DNA from: Alphaproteobacteria bacterium
Lineage (GTDB): Bacteria; Pseudomonadota; Alphaproteobacteria; UBA7887
Length of the DNA: 64,000 bases
Assembly (NCBI GenBank): GCA_030739735.1
Contig: JASLYQ010000014.1
Coordinates: 1-64,000 of the forward strand
Direction: 5' to 3'
A model generated the notes under the pieces. It was not told the DNA's origin. It saw nothing but the letters and a program-made list of their open reading frames with translations, and searched no databases. Below are positions 34,914-44,445 of this stretch, in pieces. The position numbers and the translations under genes were made by a program. The stretch's first letter is position 1. Each line of letters begins with the position of its first letter.

Positions 34914-35819
34914 CTATTGCGCGGCGTGCACGGCGTCGGTGGGCAGCAGATCGAGTCCGGCCATGTACTCTCGCACGGCGGCGTCCTGGTCGGGGCGAAG
35001 CGGCACGCCCGGCGGGCGCGGGGTACCGCAGTCGAGCCCTATGCGATAGCCAATGGCGGCCTTGAGTAAGCCATGCATGTTACCAAACTGGAACAAGTTA
35101 GCCACGGCGATGCCTTTGTCCTGGGCCGCGAGTGCTGTGGCCATGTCGCCGGCCTGCCAGGCGCGCCACAGTTCCACCCAATATTCCGGGGCAATGCCGG
35201 GCCAGCCGTCGACGCAACCGCAGGCGCCCATCGAAAGTGCCGGCAGCATCCATGGTGAGCGCCCGATGAAGCAGGCAAGCCCCATCTTGACGAAGGGGCG
35301 CACATGGCCGAAGTCAAGCGCAGAATGCTTGAGCCCGGTGAGTTGAGGCACGCCGTCCTGGATCTTGGCCATGAGCTTGGGCGTGATCTCGCAATTGGTC
35401 ATCATGGGTAGGTTGTAGGCGAAGAAGGGCAGGTCCGTGGCGGCCGCGACCGTGTGGTAATGGTTGACTACCGAGCTGTCGCCAAAATGATAGAAGAACG
35501 GCGGCACGCAGCAGATGGCATCGACGCCCGCCTTCGCCGCTGCTTCGGCCATGGTGGCGGAGCGCCGCGTGTTGGGCGAACCCACATGATGGATGATCTT
35601 GGCGCGTCCGGCGGTTTGCTCGACAACAATTTGTGCGATGCGCGTGTTCTCCTCATCCTCGAGAAGTACGCTCTCACCGCTGCCGCCGGCCACCCAAAAG
35701 CCATCGATACCGGCGTTAATATTGAAATCGACGACCTGGCGCAGCACGTTCTCGTTGAGGGTATGGTCCGGCATCATGGGCGTGATCAATGCCGTGTAGA
35801 TGCCTTCGAAGTTTGTCAT
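34914..35819 (-). CDS. dihydrodipicolinate synthase/N-acetylneuraminate lyase family aldolase
   Basis: The 301-residue TIM-barrel protein belongs to the DHDPS/NAL family of Schiff-base class I aldolases. It has VAGGSGESVLLEDEE (the GTTGE-like pyruvate site at 45-50), Tyr135 in FFAYNLP and the Schiff-base Lys164 in LTGLKHS. It is unlikely to be DapA itself, because the pyruvate loop is GGSGES rather than GTTGES and the gene lies in a catabolic operon. Likely roles are a sugar-acid dehydratase or a lyase for a 2-keto-3-deoxy compound. It sits between the ABC ATPase gene (23 bases) and an acyl-CoA dehydrogenase (4 bases). Confidence 0.85.
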   Translation of the reverse strand: MTNFEGIYTALITPMMPDHTLNENVLRQVVDFNINAGIDGFWVAGGSGESVLLEDEENTRIAQIVVEQTAGRAKIIHHVGSPNTRRSATMAEAAAKAGVDAICCVPPFFYHFGDSSVVNHYHTVAAATDLPFFAYNLPMMTNCEITPKLMAKIQDGVPQLTGLKHSALDFGHVRPFVKMGLACFIGRSPWMLPALSMGACGCVDGWPGIAPEYWVELWRAWQAGDMATALAAQDKGIAVANLFQFGNMHGLLKAAIGYRIGLDCGTPRPPGVPLRPDQDAAVREYMAGLDLLPTDAVHAAQ

Positions 35820-35842
35820 TCGGGTTTCTCCTTATGGAAAAG

Positions 35843-36940
35843 TTAGACGACCAGATCCGTTTCCGGATTGATCAGGTAGACGCGGCGGGCGTCGATGGTT
35901 AGCGACAGCGCTTGGCCGGCTTGTGGATTGGCTTCGGGTGCGACGCGGGCGCAGACCTCTTCGTCGTTGACCGTGAAGTAGACCATGGTCTCCATGCCGA
36001 GCGGCTCGACAACATCCGGCTCGACAGAGAAACGAATGGCCGCTTCGCGGTCGTCCGCACGCGGTTCGCGCAGGTTCTCAGGCCGCACGCCCAGCAGCAT
36101 CTCTTTACCGGCATAGGCCTGATAGCGGGATGCGCGATCACTAGGAATGGGCAAGGTGGCGGTGCCGTTGATGCGGGCGACGAGACCGCTGCTGGTAGCA
36201 TCCAATGTGCAGCGTAGAAAATTCATAGCAGGGGAACCGATAAAACCAGCGACGAAGCGCGTGCGCGGCGCATCGTAAAGCTCGTCGGGGCTTCCGACCT
36301 GCTCGATGGCACCATCCTTCATCACCACCACGCGGTCGGCGAGCGTCATAGCCTCGACCTGGTCGTGGGTGACATAGACGGTGGTTGTCTGTATCCGCTG
36401 GTGGATCTTCTTGATCTCGATGCGCATCTGGCCGCGTAGCTTGGCGTCGAGATTGCTCAAGGGCTCATCGAACAGAAAGACCTGCGGGTTGCGCACGATG
36501 GCGCGGCCCATGGCGACGCGCTGGCGTTGGCCGCCCGAGAGTTGCCGCGGCCGCCTACCCAAAAGCTCGGAGATACCGAGGATTTCCGCCGCGTCAGTCA
36601 CGCGCTGATCGATCTCCGCCTTGGCGAACTTGTGCAGGCGCAGTCCGAACGACATGTTCTCGTACACCGTCATATGCGGATACAGGGCATAATTCTGGAA
36701 CACCATGGCAATATCGCGGTCCTTGGGCGGCACGTCGTTGACTAGGCGGCCGCCGATATGGATTTCGCCGCGGGTGATGTCCTCAAGCCCGGCGATCATG
36801 CGCAGCGTCGTGCTTTTACCGCAGCCGGAAGGCCCGACCAACACCACGAATTCCTTGTCGGCGATCTCCAGGTCGATGCCGCTCACGGCCTCGGTACGGT
36901 CGAAGATCTTCCAGAGATTTTGGAGGTTTACATCCGCCAT
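35843..36940 (-). CDS. ABC transporter ATP-binding protein, UgpC/MalK type
   Basis: The 365-residue ATPase powers a CUT1-type importer. The nucleotide-binding domain has Walker A GPSGCGKST near residue 40, the Q-loop in MVFQNYALYPHMTV, signature LSGGQRQRVAMGRAIVRNP, Walker B VFLFDEPLSNLD and the switch His in YVTHDQVEAM. The last 130 residues form the MalK-like regulatory TOBE/OB region (LGVRPENLRE). Such ATPases serve sugar, glycerol-phosphate or polyol uptake. It follows the two permease genes with 3 bases between. Confidence 0.94.
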   Translation of the reverse strand: MADVNLQNLWKIFDRTEAVSGIDLEIADKEFVVLVGPSGCGKSTTLRMIAGLEDITRGEIHIGGRLVNDVPPKDRDIAMVFQNYALYPHMTVYENMSFGLRLHKFAKAEIDQRVTDAAEILGISELLGRRPRQLSGGQRQRVAMGRAIVRNPQVFLFDEPLSNLDAKLRGQMRIEIKKIHQRIQTTTVYVTHDQVEAMTLADRVVVMKDGAIEQVGSPDELYDAPRTRFVAGFIGSPAMNFLRCTLDATSSGLVARINGTATLPIPSDRASRYQAYAGKEMLLGVRPENLREPRADDREAAIRFSVEPDVVEPLGMETMVYFTVNDEEVCARVAPEANPQAGQALSLTIDARRVYLINPETDLVV

Positions 36941-36943
36941 GCC

Positions 36944-37819
36944 TTACCCCTTGGTGGCCCCGGAGGTGAGGCCGGCAATGTAGTAGTCCATCAGGAACGC
37001 ATAGATGATCACTGGTGGCGCCGCGGCGAGCAACGCGCCCGCCATTAGCCCGCCCCAGTGGAACACGTCACCTTTGATCAGCGTCGTCACCGTACCCACG
37101 GTCAGCACCATCTGGTCGTCGCTGAAAATATAGGCGAGTGGATAGATGAACGATGCCCAGGAGACCGTGAAGGCGAAGATCATCGCCGCGATGATGCCGG
37201 GCAGGGCCACTGGGATGAACACCCTGGTCAGCATCTGAATATGGTTGGCACCGTCGATCAGCGCCGCCTCGTCGAGCTCGCGCGGGATGGATGAAAAATA
37301 GCCGATCATGATCCAGGTGCAGAACGGCACCGTAATAGTCGGATAGACCAGTACCAGAACCCAGTAGCTGTCGAGCAGACCGAGCCAGCCAACGATCTTA
37401 AACAGCGGGATGAACAACAGGGTATCTGGCACTAGATAGGTCAGGAACACTCCCGTCGCCAGAAAGCCCGCACCCCAGAACTTGAGCCGCGACAGCGCAT
37501 AGGCCGCGAGCACGCTGATCACCATGGTCAGGCTGACGACACACAGCGTGACGATGGCCGTGTTGAGAAAATAGCGCGGGAAGGCGGTCTCCGAGAGTAA
37601 CGAGACGTAATGGGCGATGGTCACGCCCTTCTCGATGATCCAGGGGTTGGTCGACAGCGCAGCGATCTCCGCGTTGGTCTTGAGTGAGGTGATCAGCATG
37701 TAATAGGGCGGGAAGAGGAAGAAGATGACGAAAACGATCAACGAGCCATAGGCGGCATAGAGCGCCCAGCGGCGGTTGCGTTGGCTCGACTTGGGAGTGC
37801 TTACGGCGGCGTCGGTCAT
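36944..37819 (-). CDS. ABC transporter permease, MalG/CUT1 type
   Basis: The 291-residue protein has about six membrane segments, starting at LYAAYGSLIVFVIFFLFPPYY. It carries the EAA motif contacting the ATPase in the cytoplasmic loop (PRELDEAALIDGANHIQMLTRVFIPVALPG). The MalG-type C-terminus lies after AYIFSDDQMVLTVG. The start overlaps the stop of the partner permease (TGATG-type at 37819). It forms the channel with the upstream gene product. Confidence 0.93.
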   Translation of the reverse strand: MTDAAVSTPKSSQRNRRWALYAAYGSLIVFVIFFLFPPYYMLITSLKTNAEIAALSTNPWIIEKGVTIAHYVSLLSETAFPRYFLNTAIVTLCVVSLTMVISVLAAYALSRLKFWGAGFLATGVFLTYLVPDTLLFIPLFKIVGWLGLLDSYWVLVLVYPTITVPFCTWIMIGYFSSIPRELDEAALIDGANHIQMLTRVFIPVALPGIIAAMIFAFTVSWASFIYPLAYIFSDDQMVLTVGTVTTLIKGDVFHWGGLMAGALLAAAPPVIIYAFLMDYYIAGLTSGATKG

Positions 37820-38748
37820 CAGATTTCCATCGCTCGCTTGCGCACGTTGCGCAGGATAATGAAGGCAAGCACTGCCAACACCGGGAACATGAACAGCGAG
37901 ACCGAGGCGCCAAGCGGAATATCGCCAGACTCGATGCCGACCCGGAAAGCATAGGTCGCGAACAGGTGGGTCGAGTCGCTCGGCCCGCCACGCGTCAGCA
38001 CGCGCACGATATCGAAATTAGCCAGCGTCACGATGATCGAGAACAAGACGGTGATGGCGATGATATTACGCATCATAGGTAGGGTGATATGGACCAACTT
38101 CTGCCAGGCATTGGCACCATCGATCGCCGCGGCTTCATAGAGATCCTCGGGAATAGACTTTAGTGCTGCCAGATACATGATGAGAAAAAATGGAGCGCCG
38201 AACCAGACATTGACCAGGATCACCGAGAGGCGCGCCCAGAACATGTCGGACAACCACGGTATGGCAGACACGCCGAACTGCTGCAGTAGCCAGTTGATGG
38301 CGCTGTAGGTGGGCTCGAACAGCCACCACCAGCCGAGCGTGCCTAGCGCCGGCGGGATCACCCACGGCACCAGTAGCATGCCGCGCCATTTACGCTGGCC
38401 CTTGGCCGGCAGGACGTTGATGGCGTGCGCCGCAATGAGGCCGATCAGGGCTTTGAAGAAGACGGCGATGAGGGCGAATGTAATCGACTGTTGCACCACC
38501 ATCCAGAAGGTGTCGCGCTTGAACAGGAAAAGGAAGTTTCCGAAGCCGACGAACTTAGTCTCGGCCTTGTTGAGCGTGGCGAGGAACATGGCATAGGCGG
38601 CTGGATAAGCAACCAAGCCTATGATCACGGCCAGCAGCGGTACGCACATCAGCACGCCGACGGTCGACTTCTTCTTCAGGAATCGCCTGAAGCCGCTGCT
38701 CTGTGGCGCGGCTGCAGTCTCCGGTGCCGTTGCGGTCGTGGTGACCAT
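37819..38748 (-). CDS. ABC transporter permease, MalF/CUT1 type
   Basis: The 309-residue integral membrane protein is the second channel subunit. The first helix (VLMCVPLLAVIIGLVAYPAAYA) follows a Lys-rich start. The EAA loop reads IPEDLYEAAAIDGANAWQKLVHITLPMM. The sequence continues with RVLTRGGPSDSTHLFATYAF, which is typical of sugar permeases. It lies 7 bases after the binding-protein gene and overlaps the next permease gene. Confidence 0.93.
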   Translation of the reverse strand: MVTTTATAPETAAAPQSSGFRRFLKKKSTVGVLMCVPLLAVIIGLVAYPAAYAMFLATLNKAETKFVGFGNFLFLFKRDTFWMVVQQSITFALIAVFFKALIGLIAAHAINVLPAKGQRKWRGMLLVPWVIPPALGTLGWWWLFEPTYSAINWLLQQFGVSAIPWLSDMFWARLSVILVNVWFGAPFFLIMYLAALKSIPEDLYEAAAIDGANAWQKLVHITLPMMRNIIAITVLFSIIVTLANFDIVRVLTRGGPSDSTHLFATYAFRVGIESGDIPLGASVSLFMFPVLAVLAFIILRNVRKRAMEI

Positions 38749-38755
38749 GATACCC

Positions 38756-40111
38756 TTAGCGGCGCAGGTAGCCTTCTAACTCATTCTCTGCCCAGGAGAT
38801 GGCGTCGTCCATGCTCTCGCCACGCTGGGTCACGCGCGCCACCAAGTTCGGGAACAGGCCCTGCGTGGTGATCTGCGTGGCCATGGATGGCGGCGCCGGA
38901 ATGCCCGGCACCATCTGCACCTCGTCGCCGAGGATGGGGTAGTTGTGCAGCACCCCATCCGGAGGCGTTGCCTGGTCCCAGACGTCGTTGGTTGTGTACC
39001 ACTTGGGGTACAGTGGTAGGTCGAAGCCTTGCGACGCTTTGAGCATCTCGGAGACGACCTCGGCGCTGTTCATGTGCAGCAGCAGATCCTTGGCAGCGCC
39101 CATGTTCTCCGAGAAGTTCCAGGCGCCCCAGAAAAACGGCGCGCCAGAGCGGAAGCGGCCTTTCGGGCCCTTCGGCGTATCGTGATACCAGACCTGCGCC
39201 GCCACATCCGGATTGTCGCGCTTGGCCACAGCCCAGGCGCTCGGCGGATTGAAGATACACGAGCCCGTGCCAGAGATGAGCCAGCGGTTGTTGCCTGCAT
39301 CGTCCCAGGCATAGACGCCTTCCGGCATGTAGGACACTAACTGGGAGAGGTATTCCAGCGCCATGCGCGTCTCGTCAGAATCGACCTGGATCTCGCCGTC
39401 GCCGTCTATCACCACCGCGCCAAAGCCGGTAAATATCATGGCTAGCCACTGAGTTGCGTCTGGCGTCACCGCAATCGGCGCGCCGAACTGGTGGCCGGCT
39501 GCGTGTAGTTTTCCGGCGGCAGCCAGGAAGGCGTCGTAGGTCCAGCTATCAACCAGCGCCGCATCGCGCGCGGATCCGTCTGCCGGGAACATGGCCTTGA
39601 GGTCGATACCGGCATGCTCGGCGAACAAATCAACGCGTGAAGCTTGGGCAAAGGTCAGCGATCCCGTCGGCGCCGGCACCGCGCGCCAGACATCGTCGAA
39701 GCGCGTCAGATGCTCCACCACCGGCACTGGCTCGCCGTTGCGCGAGACGATCTCGGCCATGACATCGTCCATCGGCTCCAGGCTGTTGCTGAACAGCGAA
39801 GGCATCCACAGCGGCACCGAATAGATGTCGTGGCCGGTCTTGGCGCGGGTTTCAGCCTGCGCCGTGAGCAGCAGCTTGTTGCCGATCGAGGTGATGAAAT
39901 CGACCTGCACTTCGACATTATTGGCATTGCCCCAATCGGTGCAGAGGCGCTCCAGCACCTCATTAGCCCCCGGCACCCAATGGTCCCAGACGCCGAGCAC
40001 GAGCCTGCCGGCGGAGTAGCCCGCCTTGATATACGGTGCACCGGCCACGAGGCCAGCCGTGGCTGCTCCGGTCTTCAGGAATCGACGGCGCGATAAGCGG
40101 GAACGCTGCAT
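38756..40111 (-). CDS. ABC transporter substrate-binding protein, family 1, with Tat signal
   Basis: The 451-residue protein is an extracellular solute-binding protein of the CUT1 (sugar-type) class. Its N-terminus carries a twin-arginine signal, with SRRRFLK at residues 7-13 and a hydrophobic run to about residue 30, so it is exported folded. The body has LVLGVWDHWVPGANEVLERL, AQAETRAKTGHDIYSVPLW and a late GAPFFWGAWNF. It is the first gene of a six-gene operon (binding protein, two permeases, ATPase, DHDPS/NAL-like aldolase, acyl-CoA dehydrogenase). The ligand is unknown; sugar acid or polyol derivatives would fit the aldolase. Confidence 0.9.
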   Translation of the reverse strand: MQRSRLSRRRFLKTGAATAGLVAGAPYIKAGYSAGRLVLGVWDHWVPGANEVLERLCTDWGNANNVEVQVDFITSIGNKLLLTAQAETRAKTGHDIYSVPLWMPSLFSNSLEPMDDVMAEIVSRNGEPVPVVEHLTRFDDVWRAVPAPTGSLTFAQASRVDLFAEHAGIDLKAMFPADGSARDAALVDSWTYDAFLAAAGKLHAAGHQFGAPIAVTPDATQWLAMIFTGFGAVVIDGDGEIQVDSDETRMALEYLSQLVSYMPEGVYAWDDAGNNRWLISGTGSCIFNPPSAWAVAKRDNPDVAAQVWYHDTPKGPKGRFRSGAPFFWGAWNFSENMGAAKDLLLHMNSAEVVSEMLKASQGFDLPLYPKWYTTNDVWDQATPPDGVLHNYPILGDEVQMVPGIPAPPSMATQITTQGLFPNLVARVTQRGESMDDAISWAENELEGYLRR

Positions 40112-40190
40112 GACCTATCCTTCCTCGGCACCTGCCCCGTCATTTCCCCAGCCATTCCGGGGCCGCAGGGCTTTGGCTAAGCGGGGGTCA

Positions 40191-40947
40191 TCATAGCGCA
40201 GTTCGTCGCCTGCAAAAAAGCGGGTTCGTCGCGCCATATGCGTCGACCGCAGTGCCGGTAACCGCCGAGGCCGCATCTGAGGCCAGAAATACGGCTACTT
40301 CCGCGATCTCTGTCGGGTCCATCAGGTCGGGGTTATCGGCGCGGCCTCGGCTGTCATAGGCTTCGCGCATGCCTTCCGTATCGACCCCGCCAGGACAGAT
40401 GCAAGTGACCGCGATGCCGTGCTCGTGCACTTCAGCAGCCACGCTTTCGGTTAGGTTGATCAGCCCCGCCTTGGTTGCACGGTAGGCGCTACGGCGGTGG
40501 CTGCCCTTGCGCCCGCCGATGCTGGAGATGTTGATGATGCGACCCTCGCCCTGTTCGATCATGGCCGGCAACACAGCACGGGTGAGCAGAGCCGGAGCGA
40601 TTAGGTTGACGTCGACCACGGCGCGCCAAAGGGCCGGGTCAAAGTCGATCAGCAGTGTCGGCGAATGAATAATGGCAGCATTATTGACGAGAATGTCGAG
40701 GCGCCCGAAACGTTCGAGCGTAGCCTCGGCAAGTGCCGCGATCGCTGCCTCGTCAGCTAGGTCCATGACCACGGGAAGCGCCTCGCGACCCTCGCGCTCG
40801 ATGTTGTGGGCGAGCGTGGCCAACGCGTCACCTGAGCGCGCGGCGATCACCAGATGCGCCCCTTCCGCGGCATAAGGCTAGCGCAATGGCTCGCCCGATC
40901 CCGCGCGAGGCGCCGGTTACCAGGGCGATACTGTCGAGCAGTTTCAT
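40191..40947 (-). pseudogene. short-chain dehydrogenase, split by one frameshift near its N-terminus
   Basis: The ATG at 40947 opens the usual SDR N-terminus (DSIALVTGASRGIGRAIALAL), but the frame is then lost and continues in another frame as AAEGAHLVIAARSGDAL. Removing one base near 40872 (GCATAAGG to GCTAAGG on the plus strand) restores a 251-residue protein. The rest is normal: VVMDLADEAAI, LVNNAAIIHSP, IINISSIGG, Tyr-Lys in AYRATKAGLI and CPGGVDTEGM. It may be a recent pseudogene or a sequence error. It lies 79 bases after the ABC operon start and 140 bases downstream of ilvC. Confidence 0.8.
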
Positions 40948-41087
40948 AGGCGTCAGCTCCAAGTCACGCCATTAGGCACAGCGGGCACATCAACAGCCAC
41001 GTCGCCCGCCAAGCTCAAAGTCAGACGGCCGCTCGTCGGGCGTCTGGCTAGCGTCTGATAGAATCGACTGCTTTTTAAGTTAGAGCC

Positions 41088-42170
<1,083 letters not shown>

Positions 42171-42680
42171 TTAGATGAGGCCGCTGGGGCCGCGCGCGAT
42201 GGCGGCCGCGCCTGTTCGCGAGACCTCGGTAAGCCCGAGCGGCTTCATCAGAGCGATGAAGGCATCGATCTTGTCGGTCGAGCCGGTGATCTCGAACACG
42301 AAGGACTCGGTGGTGCTATCGACCACGCGGGCCCGAAAAATGTCCGCCGTGCGCAGGCTTTCGACACGGGTCTCGCCGGTGCCCACAACTTTAACCAAGG
42401 CTAGCTCGCGCGAGACATGCGGGCCCTCTGCGGTCAGGTCGGTGACGGAGTGGACCGGCACTAAACGGTTGAGCTGCGCCTTGATCTGCTCGATCACCAT
42501 CGGCGTGCCCGAGGTCACGAGCGTGATGCGCGAGCGGCTCTCCTCTGGATCTACCTCGGCAACGGTCAGGCTCTCGATATTGTAGCCGCGCCCGGAAAAC
42601 AGGCCGACGACGCGCGCCAGCACGCCGAACTCGTTGTCGACGATGCAGGCAATGCTGTGGGTCTCGACCGTGTCACTCAC
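42171..42680 (-). CDS. ilvH: acetolactate synthase small (regulatory) subunit
   Basis: The 169-residue protein has the ACT domain THSIACIVDNEFGVLARVVGLFSGRGYNIESL (shown by its ends) and a C-terminal SFVFEITGSTDKIDAFI. It binds valine and regulates the large catalytic subunit. The start is a GTG at 42680 with GGGAG upstream; an ATG further upstream would overlap the divergent TPR gene. The large subunit gene ilvB is usually directly upstream but is absent here, the next gene being divergent. So ilvHC stands apart from ilvB in this genome. Confidence 0.95.
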   Translation of the reverse strand: MSDTVETHSIACIVDNEFGVLARVVGLFSGRGYNIESLTVAEVDPEESRSRITLVTSGTPMVIEQIKAQLNRLVPVHSVTDLTAEGPHVSRELALVKVVGTGETRVESLRTADIFRARVVDSTTESFVFEITGSTDKIDAFIALMKPLGLTEVSRTGAAAIARGPSGLI

Positions 42681-42804
42681 TGCACTCGGCTCCCTAGGGT
42701 GAAAGCGGCGCGCACTGTAGCGATATGTCTTCGATTGTAAAAGGCTTTGCCATGCGTCTAGCCTTGGCGTGACCAACGATTCGTGGAAGGCTATACCTAA
42801 TACC

Positions 42805-44088
42805 ATGATCAAACCTCTCATTGTAACACTTGCCTTGTTCATGTTCGCATCTGTCGCAGCGGGGCAGGCTGAGGAGGCGTCGCTAAGTCCGGCGGAGATG
42901 CTGGCTCAGGCACGCAACATGACCACTCTGCAACTATTCGAGAGCGGCGATACCGTGGCCACGCTGGTGGCGGCGCGTGAAGCCGTACAGGCCAATGTCG
43001 CGCAACTCGGTGACGGGCACGAGCAGACCGCGACCGCGCGTTTCAATTTGGCGATCGTGCTCTCGCTCACCACCGCTTACGAGGAGGCGGAGCAGCTGCA
43101 CAAACAGGCGCTCGCTGCGCGGCGGGCGCTGCCCGGCGGAGAGGAGGCGGTGGCCGACAGCCTGCTCGCCCTCGGCCAGATGAACCGTAACCGCGGCCAT
43201 TACGCGGATGCTGAAGCGCAGATGCTTGAGGCGTTGGACCTGCGCATGGGGTTGCACGCGCCCAAGACGTTTCCCGTCGCCCAGGTGCATGATGAGCTGT
43301 CACGACTCTATCGCGTGCAGGACCGCTTTACCGAGGCTGAAGAGCATGGGCTCGTCGCCCTGCGTACGTTCGAGGTCAACCTCGGTCCAAGCCATCCGCT
43401 GGTGGCCGACCGGTTGCGTGAGTTGGCTCTGATTCACCACAATGTCCGTGCTTACGACAAGGCCGAGTCCTATTATTTGCGCGCCTACTACATTGTGGAG
43501 GCCGCCTACGGGCCGGAAGCGGTGCTGACTGGGCGGGCGCTCGGTAATCTCGCTGCACTCTATCGTGATAAGCAGGATATTGAGCGCGCTCGGACCTATT
43601 ACGAGCGCAGCTTGACCGCCAAGCGTGCGGCGCTCGGCGGAACCCATCCCGAAGTCGGCGTGGCCTTGCGCGATCTTGGTCGCCTCGAGCTTGAGGCCGG
43701 CGATCGGGCCACAGCGGAAGACCTGCTTAACCAGGCGGTGACGCTGCTCGAAACAGCTCTCGGGCCGGATAGTCAGGCGGTAGCTGGCACGCTCGGCAGG
43801 TTGGCCGAGCTCTATATTGCCGACTCCCGCTTTGCCGAGGCGGCCAGCTTGCAGGCGCGCGCCGCGATGATTCTCGAAGATGCGCTCGGGGCTCAGCATG
43901 CTGATGTCGCCACAGCGCTCTCGAACCTCGCTGTCGCGCGCCAGGGCGAAGGCAAGCGCGGGGAGGCGCGTGATCTCTATGCCAGGGCGCTGGCTATCCG
44001 TGTGGCGGTGCTGGCGCCGGATCATCCGTTGATTGCCGTGGCACGTGATGCGCTGGCGGCAGTTGACGCAGCGGAGGAGGGAGACTGA
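42805..44088 (+). CDS. exported tetratricopeptide-repeat protein (kinesin-light-chain type repeats)
   Basis: The 427-residue protein starts with a signal peptide (MIKPLIVTLALFMFASVAAGQA) and then consists almost entirely of TPR units of the 42-residue kinesin-light-chain type. Examples are ATARFNLAIVLSLTTAYEEAEQL, GRALGNLAALYRDKQDIERA and ATALSNLAVARQGEGKRGEA. Each unit ends in an A-L-x-I/T-x-x-x-x-x-G-x-x-H-P pattern. It likely acts as a periplasmic scaffold. An upstream ATG at 42769 is possible but would spoil the signal. Its stop overlaps the start of a broken GST gene. The partner proteins are unknown. Confidence 0.82.
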   Translation: MIKPLIVTLALFMFASVAAGQAEEASLSPAEMLAQARNMTTLQLFESGDTVATLVAAREAVQANVAQLGDGHEQTATARFNLAIVLSLTTAYEEAEQLHKQALAARRALPGGEEAVADSLLALGQMNRNRGHYADAEAQMLEALDLRMGLHAPKTFPVAQVHDELSRLYRVQDRFTEAEEHGLVALRTFEVNLGPSHPLVADRLRELALIHHNVRAYDKAESYYLRAYYIVEAAYGPEAVLTGRALGNLAALYRDKQDIERARTYYERSLTAKRAALGGTHPEVGVALRDLGRLELEAGDRATAEDLLNQAVTLLETALGPDSQAVAGTLGRLAELYIADSRFAEAASLQARAAMILEDALGAQHADVATALSNLAVARQGEGKRGEARDLYARALAIRVAVLAPDHPLIAVARDALAAVDAAEEGD

Positions 44089-44445
44089 TGAAGCTTTGCA
44101 TGTATCCTGTGTCCACCACTTCGCGGCCGACCGAGCTGTTCATGGCCGACAACGGGATCGAGGCGGAGCACGTCGGCTTCGATCTGATGGCCGCTTAGCA
44201 CATGGGCCAGACCTTTGGCGACGTCAAACCCAATGATCTGATAGCAGTGCTAGAGAATGGCGGCTTCTGGCTGACGGAGTATTCGGCTATCCTTAAAGAT
44301 CTTGCCGACAAGGTCGATTCGCCAACCTATCCCAATGTCAGTCGCTGGGTCGCAATATGGAAAACTGGCCGCCAGGGGCTGGGCAAACGAAATCTTTTAC
44401 GGCTATGTTGGCTCGCTATCCGAGGAGCCGCATACCGCGCGTTAG
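44088..44445 (+). pseudogene. glutathione S-transferase remnant, N-terminal domain with premature stop
   Basis: The frame starts at ATG 44088, overlapping the TPR gene stop, and reads as a GST thioredoxin-like domain: KLCMYPVSTTSRPTELFMAD, then FDLMAA, a TAG stop, HMGQTFGDVKPND, VLENGGFWLTEYSAILKDLAD and SPTYPNVSRWVAIW. The stop falls where relatives read GEHM, so GAG to TAG is the likely change. A further frameshift follows (WANEIFYGYVGSLSEEPH in the next frame), and the C-terminal helical domain is missing. It ends against the oppositely oriented Ldh2-type gene. Confidence 0.75.

Noticed and set aside
34914-35819. Lysine-biosynthesis DapA
   Set aside because: The catalytic Lys is kept, but the pyruvate loop and the ABC-importer/acyl-CoA dehydrogenase operon point to a catabolic family member.
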